Shown here: positions 1 to 6,837 of the stretch, one piece after another
Layout of the letters: every line of letters begins with the position of its first letter
Position numbering within the stretch: position 1 is the first letter of the stretch
Source: Methylacidiphilaceae bacterium UBA1321
GTDB lineage: Bacteria > Verrucomicrobiota > Verrucomicrobiia > Methylacidiphilales > UBA1321
DNA: 7,511 bases
Assembly (NCBI GenBank): GCA_002306945.1
Contig: DBTH01000033.1
Location: 1-7,511 of the forward strand
Direction: 5' to 3'
The notes under the pieces: generated by a model
What the model was told of the DNA's origin: nothing
The model's input: only the letters and a program-made list of their open reading frames with translations
Database searches by the model: none
Program-made: the position numbers and the translations under genes

Positions 1-1068
1 CCGTCGAGTGCGTACCGGTTTGGCAAACAGGTCAGCGTGGCAGTAGCCAAGGCGCGCGAACAGGTGGCGGCCCTCATCGGAGCCGACCCGAAGGAAGTCT
101 TCTTTTCGAGTTGCGGCACCGAGAGCGACAACACCGCCCTCTGGACAGCGTTGCAGACCACGGGCAAAAAGCACATCGTCACCACCTCCGTCGAACACTC
201 CGCCATCATCAAACAAGGCGCCTATCTCGAAACCCAGGGCTGCCGCGTCACCTGGCTGGGAGTCGACGGCAAAGGGCGGCTCGATCTCAAACAACTCGAA
301 GACGCCATCCACGACGACACCGCCATCGTCTCGGTCATGACGGCCAACAACGAAACCGGAGTCATCTTCCCGATCAAGGAAATCGCCGAAATCTCCCGCA
401 GAAAAGGCGTCCTCTTCCACACCGACGCCGTGCAGACGCCGGGCAAGATTGTCCTCGACGTGCGAAAGACCGGCGTCGACTTCCTCTCCCTGTCGGGCCA
501 CAAACTTCACGCCCCCAAAGGCGTTGGCATCCTCTACGTCAAACGGCGCACCAAACACTTGCCCTTCGTCATCGGTGGCGGACAGGAACGCGGCAAACGC
601 GGCGGCACCGAGAACGTGGCGTCGATTGTCGGCCTGGGCCAGGCGGCGCAACTGTCGCTCGAACACCTCAAGGAAGAACAAGGCCGGGTGCGCGGTCTGC
701 GCGACAAGCTGGAGAAGGGAATCGTCTCCTCCATCGCGAATGTGACTATCAACGGCGACACCGAATCGCGTTTGCCGAACACGACCAACATTTCGTTCAA
801 TGGAGTGGAATCCGAAGCGTTGTTGCTCAAGCTCGACCAATATAATATTTGCGTGTCGGCGGGTTCGGCCTGCACGACCGGAGCGTTGGAACCGTCCCAT
901 GTGCTTACCGCCATGGGCTTGAGTGCCGACGCCGCCCACAGCGCGATTCGTTTCTCCCTGAGCCGTTACAATAGCGACCGGGATATTGAGAAAACTCTCG
1001 AAGTTCTCCCCACCATCGTCAATCAATTGCGCGCTTCCGCGCCGGTGAAATCAGAGGTCGCCGCTTGA
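1..1068 (+). CDS. nifS: Cysteine desulfurase, NifS-type, 5'-truncated by window edge
   Basis: PLP-dependent enzyme that converts L-cysteine to alanine and passes the sulfur, as a persulfide, to Fe-S cluster scaffolds or other acceptors in the cytosol. The frame is open from base 1 and begins PSSAYRFGKQ, matching the 'NPSS-(H/Y)-x-FG' block near residue 33 of NifS, so about 32 N-terminal residues lie outside the window; a GTG at 37 is internal, not the start. Visible signatures are FSSCGTESDN (cofactor-binding region; SCGTESD is the NifS rather than the IscS form), the His-Thr-Asp-Ala-Val-Gln block around nt 418-435, the PLP lysine in SLSGHKLHAPKG (Lys codon 502-504), the GGGQERGKRGGTEN block, and the active-site loop VSAGSACTTGALEPSHVL with catalytic Cys at 871-873. 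All key residues are intact. The C-terminus is complete and ends at TGA 1066-1068. It converges with the next gene, 19 nt apart, so it is the last gene of its transcript. NifS versus IscS physiological role cannot be settled here. Confidence 0.95.
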   Translation, partial: PSSAYRFGKQVSVAVAKAREQVAALIGADPKEVFFSSCGTESDNTALWTALQTTGKKHIVTTSVEHSAIIKQGAYLETQGCRVTWLGVDGKGRLDLKQLEDAIHDDTAIVSVMTANNETGVIFPIKEIAEISRRKGVLFHTDAVQTPGKIVLDVRKTGVDFLSLSGHKLHAPKGVGILYVKRRTKHLPFVIGGGQERGKRGGTENVASIVGLGQAAQLSLEHLKEEQGRVRGLRDKLEKGIVSSIANVTINGDTESRLPNTTNISFNGVESEALLLKLDQYNICVSAGSACTTGALEPSHVLTAMGLSADAAHSAIRFSLSRYNSDRDIEKTLEVLPTIVNQLRASAPVKSEVAA

Positions 1069-1083
1069 AAAAGATTGGAATCA

Positions 1084-1104
1084 GGCTCTACGGAAGCGTA
1101 GGCC
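1084..1104. terminator. Weak hairpin between convergent genes
   Basis: An 8-bp inverted repeat, GGC-(T)-CTACG / CGTAG-GCC with a GAAG tetraloop and one bulged T, lies 15 nt after the nifS stop. It overlaps the stop codon (CTA, 1088-1090) of the minus-strand gene. Neither side has a proper run of T: the plus side continues GGTTGTTGT, and the minus side has a T5 only about 12 nt later. It may slow polymerase from either side or be coincidence of coding sequence; no better terminator is visible in the 19-nt gap. Confidence 0.35.
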
Positions 1105-2002
1105 GGTTGTTGTAGGGGAACGCGCTGGCGGTTTTGTAGGACGGCAGCGTATTGGCGCTGGAAAGCTTGGGATCGGGTGTGGTGGAGGCCGTATTGGTAG
1201 CCGGTGTGGCTAGCATGTCTTGTACCTTGTCGAGTTCGGCCAGACGGTGGCGTTCGATGATTCCGGCGACGTTGGAAGCGTAGTCCCTGTCCGGGCAGTA
1301 ACCGGCTTTCAGGATGGTGCTGATAAATTCGATTCCGGTGTGCGCTCCGAAGGCGGCTTGATAGCGGTCGCTGCCGCGGAGGAAGGCGGCATAGCCTTCG
1401 ATACCGCTTTGCATGTCGGGATATTTACGAAAATAGGCGTAGGTGAGCACGCCGCTGTCGCGGGTTTGCTGGTACGTTTTCTGTCCATTCCAATTCGGGT
1501 CAAGCGCCTTGATGCCGAAGAAATTGTTGTGTTCCTGGGCCAGGACGCTCGTGCCGTAGCGGCTTTCGTAGATCGCCATGCCGACTGTGGCGGAGGCGGG
1601 GATGCGGTAGACGGTTTGAAGGCGGATGGCCATCGGGACGATGGCCGAAAGGAAGGCGCGCTGTTGGCCGGAAGCGGTGTCGAGGGTCTTTTGGATCAGT
1701 TGGGCCAGTTGAAGGGTTTGGCCGGCGGACAGCGAAGTCATCTGGGCGAGACGGTCGATCTGCTGCTGCAACTCGTAAGCCTGCTGCTTTTCGGCGAGGC
1801 GGGCGGATTCGATGCGGATTTGCTGGAGGAACATCCAGCCGATGACGTAGCAGGTGCCGCAGGTGATGAGGAACCAGAAGAAATTGGAGAAGAAGACCAG
1901 TTTTTTAAGCTGGAAAGTAGTCCAGCGACCTTTCGGCAGCTCTACCATGGCCTCCCGGCCGCAGAGAGTCAGCGAATTGGTCAGGTTATAGGAGCGTCCC
2001 AT
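1088..2002 (-). CDS. Membrane-anchored GH73-type N-acetylglucosaminidase (paralogue A)
   Basis: Likely peptidoglycan hydrolase cutting glycan strands at N-acetylglucosamine, held at the outer face of the inner membrane. Of 304 residues, 1-34 are a short basic cytoplasmic tail, about 35-58 a transmembrane helix (LVFFSNFFWFLITCGTCYVI), 60-88 a Gln/Glu-rich probable coiled coil, about 115-255 the glucosaminidase domain, and 260-304 a Thr/Ser/Pro-rich tail. The domain has AIYESRYGTS with the predicted catalytic Glu146 (codon 1565-1567), HNNFFGIKA, FRKYPDMQSGIEGYAAFLR and KAGYCPD, matching the FlgJ C-terminal/Bax-like glucosaminidase pattern. There is no cleavable signal peptide. ATG 2000-2002 is preferred over the internal Met19 (1946-1948) because the N-terminal SYNLT is echoed as SYDLT in the paralogue, although the ribosome binding site is poor. 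Met19 has GGGAGG upstream but at only 2 nt. Substrate specificity and exact physiological role are inferred from family. Confidence 0.88.
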   Translation of the reverse strand: MGRSYNLTNSLTLCGREAMVELPKGRWTTFQLKKLVFFSNFFWFLITCGTCYVIGWMFLQQIRIESARLAEKQQAYELQQQIDRLAQMTSLSAGQTLQLAQLIQKTLDTASGQQRAFLSAIVPMAIRLQTVYRIPASATVGMAIYESRYGTSVLAQEHNNFFGIKALDPNWNGQKTYQQTRDSGVLTYAYFRKYPDMQSGIEGYAAFLRGSDRYQAAFGAHTGIEFISTILKAGYCPDRDYASNVAGIIERHRLAELDKVQDMLATPATNTASTTPDPKLSSANTLPSYKTASAFPYNNRPTLP

Positions 2003-2032
2003 TGTTTTGGCTCGGGTGAGTTATAATCGTTT

Positions 2033-2060
2033 TGTATAAAAACTACAAGTTTCTTGTAAA
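2033..2060 (-). promoter_or_regulatory. Candidate sigma70-type promoter for paralogue A
   Basis: Reading the minus strand, TTTACA (2060-2055) is followed after 16 nt by TATACA (2038-2033), 5/6 and 4/6 matches to the -35 and -10 consensus. This predicts a leader of roughly 25 nt before ATG 2002. An overlapping alternative is TTGTAG (2048-2043), 17 nt, TATAAC (2025-2020), which would leave only about 10 nt of leader. Motif match only; no experimental support. Confidence 0.42.
2044..2058. promoter_or_regulatory. Palindrome TACAAG-TTT-CTTGTA inside the promoter, possible operator
   Basis: A perfect 6-bp inverted repeat with a 3-nt spacer falls between, and partly over, the candidate -35 and -10 elements of paralogue A. 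Such placement is typical of a repressor site, but the protein that would bind is unknown and no second copy was found upstream of paralogue B. Confidence 0.35.
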
Positions 2061-2361
2061 AAGTAGCGTAAGATTTTGATTGAAACAGGGCTGTGATTGG
2101 TTTCGGGTTTCTTCTTGAGTCTTGAGTGTTCTTTTATGGCAGCCTGTTCTTTCTTTCGTATCTCTCTGCTTGGTAATTCGTCTTGAAAGCCGTTCTGTTT
2201 AGATTGAAAAGTGCTGGGAGGTGAAATTTTTGCCTTATTTTTTGGAAGGTGACGTTTTCTTCATGACATGGCACGAAATTTCATCCGCAGACGGGGAATG
2301 ATTGGGGGCGGGCAAATGCCCGTAATGGCGTCTGGATAGCTTGTGACGAGCCGTAAACAAC
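2061..2361. other. Gene-free spacer between the two GH73 genes
   Basis: No credible coding region is seen on either strand. The plus strand is pyrimidine-rich from about 2100 to 2185 and carries a short direct repeat TCTTGAG (around 2113-2127). A small hairpin CGGGC-AAAT-GCCCG lies at 2309-2322, about 40 nt from the terminator hairpin. I recognise no known RNA family (no SRP, tmRNA, RNase P or 6S signature). Confidence 0.5.
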
Positions 2362-2404
2362 AAAACCCGGACATCCGCCATGGGGGCGAAATGTCCGGGT
2401 TTTT
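2362..2404 (-). terminator. Strong intrinsic terminator of paralogue B, probably bidirectional
   Basis: A perfect 13-bp inverted repeat, AAAACCCGGACAT (2362-2374) with ATGTCCGGGTTTT (2391-2403), encloses a 16-nt loop that itself can form a nested CGCC/GGCG stem (2376-2379 with 2385-2388). On the minus strand the stem is followed by TTTTGTTGTTT, giving a U-rich tail 30 nt after the stop of paralogue B. On the plus strand it is followed by T5, so it could also stop plus-strand transcription. Confidence 0.85.
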
Positions 2405-2433
2405 GCGTCGATTGCGAGGCGGATTGAAACCGG

Positions 2434-3399
2434 TCAGTTCTGGACTGCGGTTTCGCCTTCGAAAGCCGGGATCGTGTTGCCTGCCGTCAGAGCGGCGGCC
2501 TGGGTGGGTTGCGAAGTCATCGGAGCAGCGGGAGCGGCGGCCGGAACCGAATTGATCGAGGTAGCCGAGCCCGTTGTGGCGACTTGAGGAACGGTCGAGT
2601 CGCTGGGGGTCGGAAGTTCCTGCGGCAGGTCGAGGTTGGCCAGCTTGTGGCGGGCGATGATATTGGAGACCTGCGAAGCGTAGTTGGAGTCGGGGCAGTA
2701 GCCGGCCTTGGCAATGGTGGCGACAAACTGGCTGCCGCTGCGCAGTTCAAAGGCCTTGGAGTAGCGATCCTTGGTGCGCAGGAAGATGGCGTAACCTTCG
2801 ATGCCGCTCTTCATGTCGCGATAAGCGCGGAACTTGGCCACGGTGCGCTGGCCGCTGTCCTTGGTGGGCATCTCGACAACCGCGCCGTTCCAGTCGTCAC
2901 CCTGGGCTTTCATCCCAAAGTAATTGTGGTACTTGGTCAAGGGGCTGGTGCCGTAACCGCTCTCGTAGATGGCCTGGCCGATGAGAGCCGAAACCGGAAT
3001 GCGGTAAAGGGTCTGCAGGCGCAGGGCTTCCGGCAGAATGGAGACCAAGAAACGGCGTTGGATCGAATTATCCGCAGTGTCCAGCACGGCCTGAATGCTT
3101 TTGGCCAACTGCATGGTCTGGGCTGACGTATATTGGTGCAACTCTGCCAGGCGGGTGATTTCCTCCTGAAGGGCTTGACTGTGTTCAGCTTCGGCCACGC
3201 GCTCGGCACGCTGCGTCCAAGCGAAATTGGCCACCGCAATCGTGGTGTAGCCAATGACGATCAAGCCAAGCAGCCAACAAAGATTGGTGACGAACAGGTA
3301 CTTTTTGAGTTGCAGGCTTGAGATTGGACGCGGAAAGGGAGCGGTTTCCTGATAGGCGGTCATCGCTATAATCTTCGTCAAATCGTAAGATGTCCTCAT
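2434..3399 (-). CDS. Membrane-anchored GH73-type N-acetylglucosaminidase (paralogue B)
   Basis: Second peptidoglycan hydrolase of the same family. Numbered from ATG 3397-3399 (321 residues): 1-33 cytoplasmic tail ending in QLKK, about 34-57 transmembrane helix (YLFVTNLCWLLGLIVIGYTT), a Glu-rich probable coiled coil at about 62-90, the glucosaminidase domain at about 115-255, and a long Ala/Pro/Thr/Ser-rich tail of about 60 residues. Key motifs are AIYESGYGTS with predicted catalytic Glu146 (codon 2962-2964), HNYFGMKA, FRAYRDMKSGIEGYAIFLR and KAGYCPDSNYAS. The frame has an earlier ATG at 3406-3408, but starting at 3399 aligns MRTSYDLT with MGRSYNLT of paralogue A and puts the catalytic Glu at residue 146 in both. 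Neither start has a good ribosome binding site. The copies share nearly every block of the catalytic domain but differ in tail and linker, so the duplication is not recent. The gene has its own terminator, so it is probably monocistronic. Confidence 0.88.
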   Translation of the reverse strand: MRTSYDLTKIIAMTAYQETAPFPRPISSLQLKKYLFVTNLCWLLGLIVIGYTTIAVANFAWTQRAERVAEAEHSQALQEEITRLAELHQYTSAQTMQLAKSIQAVLDTADNSIQRRFLVSILPEALRLQTLYRIPVSALIGQAIYESGYGTSPLTKYHNYFGMKAQGDDWNGAVVEMPTKDSGQRTVAKFRAYRDMKSGIEGYAIFLRTKDRYSKAFELRSGSQFVATIAKAGYCPDSNYASQVSNIIARHKLANLDLPQELPTPSDSTVPQVATTGSATSINSVPAAAPAAPMTSQPTQAAALTAGNTIPAFEGETAVQN

Positions 3400-3459
3400 A
3401 GCTCGCATAGAATCGTCAGGTTAGAGGTGAAGATTGAGATTTCAAGTGCGATCTTTTCA

Positions 3460-3487
3460 TGTGTATGGATAAGTAATTGACTATCAA
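3460..3487 (-). promoter_or_regulatory. Possible promoter for paralogue B
   Basis: On the minus strand TTGATA (3487-3482, 5/6 match to the -35 consensus) is followed after 16 nt by TACACA (3465-3460, 3/6 match to the -10). This would give a leader of about 50 nt before ATG 3399. The -10 is poor, so this is a tentative call. Confidence 0.25.
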
Positions 3488-3884
3488 TGAAATATTGTAG
3501 GACGCAAAAACGCCATAAATTCGCTTAAATGCCGAAAATTGCAATAAAATATGTTTAGGGAGGGTTAATTAAATTTCTTAATGATTGCATAATATAAAAT
3601 GATAGAGTTTTTTTGCGGCGACTGATGCGAGAGAAGGTTTTTTCGAGTGATCGATCGCTCAATGATCTGAAAAAGGAATCGAAGTGGTGGCGATTGGCAC
3701 CGTACGTGAAAGAATGTTTGGGGTGAACGACAGAGGTTGACGCGGTATTAACAAGGTTGATCGCGGATAGATTCTAGGGGAAGCCTGAAGTTCTTGATTG
3801 GGGTGGCGACGTTGCCGTCAACGGGGGTGAAATTTCGTGGTTCTTTGGCTTGATATTCTGGATCTTACTACGAAACTCATGTTC

Positions 3885-3890
3885 AGGAGG
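3885..3890 (+). promoter_or_regulatory. Strong Shine-Dalgarno AGGAGG of the large exported protein
   Basis: A full AGGAGG lies 7 nt before ATG 3898, the best ribosome binding site in the window. It fixes the start of the 979-residue gene and removes the alternative overlapping frame beginning at 3837. Confidence 0.85.
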
Positions 3891-3897
3891 GAATTAA

Positions 3898-6837
3898 ATG
3901 CGTGGTTGGTATGGGTGCACGGTAGGGTTTCTTCTTGTTCATCTGTGGTTACAGTCTGGGGTAGCACTTCAGGCGGCGACGAAAGTGGAGGCGGGCGCGC
4001 CTGTGCTTTCCGTTTACGTTGATATTCCGGAATTCTTGCTGCGTCGACCCGAGACGAGTCCGGCGGTGGTTTGGAAGAAGAGTCTGACGGCAGGGGCGAC
4101 GACCCTTGAGATTACGGCGGCCCAGAAAACGGCGTCCCTTGATCTGTCTCCGCCATTTGCCGACTGGCCTGGAAAGATTTTTGCATTCGTAGAGAGTAAT
4201 TGGGGCCCGGTGAACTTTCCTGCCTCACCTTCCGAAATCGCCCCCTTGACGCAGGGAACCGTCGATTTCTGGTCGGTGGTGCGCCAGGTCACTCCTGAAA
4301 CAGCCGGTAACGGAGTGCTTTCTCCAGAACAGGCGCTGGCGTTGGCGGACGGCTATTTACTTTTGGCGTGGGAAACCTGGTTCAACTACGATCCGTCCTT
4401 TACGCAACTGGCGGCGCGGGCGTCGGCGTTGGTGGCTTATGCGCAGTCGCGATCTCCGGAATGGCACGACAAGGCGTTGGCGCGTCAGGGAGCCGTGCTG
4501 ACATTGCAAGGGGAGGGCGCGGAAATGTTGAAGTTGACCGAAGGGCTCAAATTGGAGGGTGTAGCCCAGGCCTGGAACGCCCTGGCCCGGTTTCAGGTGC
4601 GGGAATTGCAAAAAATGGTGGCGGCTGATCCGAACGCTTTTTATCGCAAGCTCGAAATCCTGTCGGAAATCCTCAATGGATGGGAATGTGCCCGATCCGT
4701 TTCGGAGGCCTACAAACTCGATCATGCCGACCAGTTCTATCTCTGGCTGGCCATGGATTCCGGCACGATCGACTCCGGTCGCGCTCTCGAACGGCTCCAG
4801 CCGGTGACGTCATGGCTGTGGGAAAATCACGAACTGGAGAATTGGATGCGACGCACAAACGTGGCGTTCGATCAGAAGGTCGAGACCGAGCGTTTGAAGA
4901 CCCTGATTGCGGACGGCTCCGGTGGCGATTCCGGACAAGCGGGCGGCAAGGCTTCCGCACTTGTCGTATTCCAGAAAATCAAGGATCGGCACGATTCTCT
5001 CGGAGTGGAAATAAAACCCGCGCCGGGGCGTCCCGCGTGGGCGCTTGGCGATCCGGAGATTGTCAGGCTTTCCAACGGGCGGACAGAAGCGGTGCTCCAG
5101 CGCAAATTCAATTTCTATTTTAACAACTGGGGCGTTCGCGGTTCCATCGAACAGGCCCAGTTCTGGCAAACACTTTTCCCGAAAAGCTACTACGCGCCTG
5201 TTGCTCTGGAAATGGCCCGTAACCGGTATGACAGTGAGTCGCCCTGGGATAAGCTCAAGACGTTGTCTGACCTCTGCCCGCCGGAGGCGCGTAGCCTCGC
5301 CCTGGCGTGGATTTCTGGAGTGTACACTATCTCGGTTATCGACGCCTCTCTTGCTACGGCATGGCATGCGGAAGCGCCCGCCGACCCTACACTGACCCTC
5401 GTTGAGGCTTACCTCAATAAGGAGACCCGGACGTCGGCTCAGGCTCCCTGGGATGACTACCTGACCACTCTCAAGGACTATCCGTTGGCTCCGCTGCCTT
5501 TTTACCGGAAACTCATTTCCCGGTCGTTCAACTCCGCTCATATGGAAAAGGGATTGGCCGTACTCGGTGAAGGAGCGGCTTTGCGTCCGGATGATTACGA
5601 ACTCTACAGTCTCTGCCTGTACAACCTTCAGGATCTCAAGCGCGACTGGCCGCACATCATGGAGATGGCCAGGCAAGGACGGGATCGGTTCCCGGATCGC
5701 GAAGCCCCCTACGTCTACGGCATCCGCGCGTTCCTGGCATGGGACAAACCGCAAGAGGCAATCAACTGGGTCGGCAACTACACCGACACCGTGAAAGAAC
5801 CCCTTGCGTTGGCGGTTGTGAACGGTGAATTGGCCAAGGCCTACGTCAAATTGCAAAAATGGGATGTCGCACTCAAGATTGTTGGCGACTCCGATTCTGT
5901 CGGTTCCTGGGACGCGATGAACGCCTTCATCCAGACCAATTTCGCCGCAAGCAAAGCCGGGCCAGCCTTCGAACGAATAAACGAGATGTTGAGCCGTTAC
6001 GAAATGTTGCCTCAACCCGTTCTCCCCTGCCTGGAGGCTCCCGGCTCCTCGCAACTGGTTCCAGTCGTCGGAGACCACCTTTCGAAAATGCGCCGACGCG
6101 AGGGTGGGATACTCGAGTTTCTGGAAACACTCGACCATCTCGGTCGACTGGGAGAGTTGAAAGCGGAGCAACTCCAACCCCTCGGCAGCGCAGCTTCCGG
6201 CTTCCTCATCCACTACGTAGCGCTACTGCGGCGGGATGGCCGTTTTGACGAAGCCACTGCCGCGACCGTCGAACAGATGGCCAAACTTAAAAACAAAAAT
6301 CAAAACTATCTCCTGCTCAGCCTGGAACATGACCGCGCCGTTGCGCGCAATAGATCGCTGACCCCTCTTGCAGAAGAAGGTTTTCTGGCCGCCGGCGAAG
6401 TCATCGGCCCCTTTCGTAACTGGCGCGGCGAAGCCTTCGATACGGTCTATCCGCCCGAAACAGAGTACATGCCGGACAAAGCCTACGAAGGCGCCTCGGG
6501 TGAAATTGTTCGCTGGAAAAACTGGAGCGTCAAAGGCTGTAATCCATTTTGGTACGCAACCCCTTTCCTCAACGACCCCAGCGCCTCCTGGAGCGCCTAC
6601 TACCTGCGGTTTGAGATTCCTGGAGGAAATACCGCCAACACAACGCGTAAACTCTGGGCTTTCTTCGGCTACGACGCCTCTCGCTTTGAAATCTTTCTCA
6701 ATGGCAAATCCCTCGTGAAAACTGGCAAAAAGGAAATAACGCAGGATCTGCCTCTCCAGTCGGGGAACAACATCCTCCTGGTCAAAGTGTGCGGTGGGAG
6801 CCGTTCTCCAATGGCCGCGCTCAAGCTGCTCCCGTGA
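3898..6837 (+). CDS. Large exported protein with helical repeats and C-terminal beta-sandwich-like domain, function unknown
   Basis: I cannot name this 979-residue protein. Residues 1-26 look like a Sec signal peptide with hydrophobic core GFLLVHLWLQSGVAL and probable cleavage near A23-A27; there is no lipobox cysteine and no later transmembrane helix, so it should be periplasmic or secreted. A region at about 27-110 looks mixed/beta. Residues about 130-800 are mainly helical with TPR-like hairpins, clearest around 560-680 (for example the segment from ALRPDDYELYSLCLYNLQDL through AYVKLQKWDVALKIV). From about 830 to 979 is a distinct domain: GEVIGPF (833-839), VYPPETEY, an aromatic-rich middle, FEIFLNGKSLV (NGK 935-937) and GNNILLVKV near the end. 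This resembles galactose-binding-like, GH2-sugar-binding-type sandwich domains seen in many PVC exported proteins. No catalytic motif is recognised. It is probably a scaffold or carbohydrate/cell-surface binding protein (inference). It is divergent from the GH73 genes and apparently monocistronic. Confidence 0.85.
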   Translation: MRGWYGCTVGFLLVHLWLQSGVALQAATKVEAGAPVLSVYVDIPEFLLRRPETSPAVVWKKSLTAGATTLEITAAQKTASLDLSPPFADWPGKIFAFVESNWGPVNFPASPSEIAPLTQGTVDFWSVVRQVTPETAGNGVLSPEQALALADGYLLLAWETWFNYDPSFTQLAARASALVAYAQSRSPEWHDKALARQGAVLTLQGEGAEMLKLTEGLKLEGVAQAWNALARFQVRELQKMVAADPNAFYRKLEILSEILNGWECARSVSEAYKLDHADQFYLWLAMDSGTIDSGRALERLQPVTSWLWENHELENWMRRTNVAFDQKVETERLKTLIADGSGGDSGQAGGKASALVVFQKIKDRHDSLGVEIKPAPGRPAWALGDPEIVRLSNGRTEAVLQRKFNFYFNNWGVRGSIEQAQFWQTLFPKSYYAPVALEMARNRYDSESPWDKLKTLSDLCPPEARSLALAWISGVYTISVIDASLATAWHAEAPADPTLTLVEAYLNKETRTSAQAPWDDYLTTLKDYPLAPLPFYRKLISRSFNSAHMEKGLAVLGEGAALRPDDYELYSLCLYNLQDLKRDWPHIMEMARQGRDRFPDREAPYVYGIRAFLAWDKPQEAINWVGNYTDTVKEPLALAVVNGELAKAYVKLQKWDVALKIVGDSDSVGSWDAMNAFIQTNFAASKAGPAFERINEMLSRYEMLPQPVLPCLEAPGSSQLVPVVGDHLSKMRRREGGILEFLETLDHLGRLGELKAEQLQPLGSAASGFLIHYVALLRRDGRFDEATAATVEQMAKLKNKNQNYLLLSLEHDRAVARNRSLTPLAEEGFLAAGEVIGPFRNWRGEAFDTVYPPETEYMPDKAYEGASGEIVRWKNWSVKGCNPFWYATPFLNDPSASWSAYYLRFEIPGGNTANTTRKLWAFFGYDASRFEIFLNGKSLVKTGKKEITQDLPLQSGNNILLVKVCGGSRSPMAALKLLP

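Larger units (their letters stand above)
3409..3897. other. Divergent intergenic region, AT-rich core
   Basis: No convincing gene on either strand. The stretch 3530-3615 is markedly AT-rich and holds a weak plus-strand promoter candidate, TTAATT (3565-3570), 17 nt, CATAAT (3588-3593), which would leave a leader of about 300 nt for the large gene. A near-palindrome GAGTGATCGATCGCTC sits at 3645-3660, and a small inverted repeat CGTTG-CCGT-CAACG at 3810-3823. No riboswitch class is recognised. Confidence 0.5.

Noticed and set aside
1220..2026. 268-codon plus-strand frame opposite GH73 paralogue A
   Set aside because: The minus-strand frame has clear catalytic motifs and a paralogue; this frame reads as low-complexity Gly/Asp/Leu sequence with a similar shadow (2509-3126) opposite paralogue B.
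2271..2282. 12-mer TGAAATTTCGTG shared with 3827-3840 on the opposite strand
   Set aside because: Several 12-mer matches are expected by chance in a two-strand search of 7.5 kb, and the flanks do not match.
2343..2555. Short plus-strand frame across the terminator
   Set aside because: It runs through the terminator hairpin and into the 3' end of paralogue B in antisense, with no ribosome binding site.
4810..6213. 467-codon open frame on the minus strand within the large exported protein gene
   Set aside because: It lies antisense to a gene with signal peptide, strong ribosome binding site and coherent domains. Its own translation is Arg/Gly/Val-rich with no recognisable motif, as expected of a shadow frame in GC-rich coding DNA.
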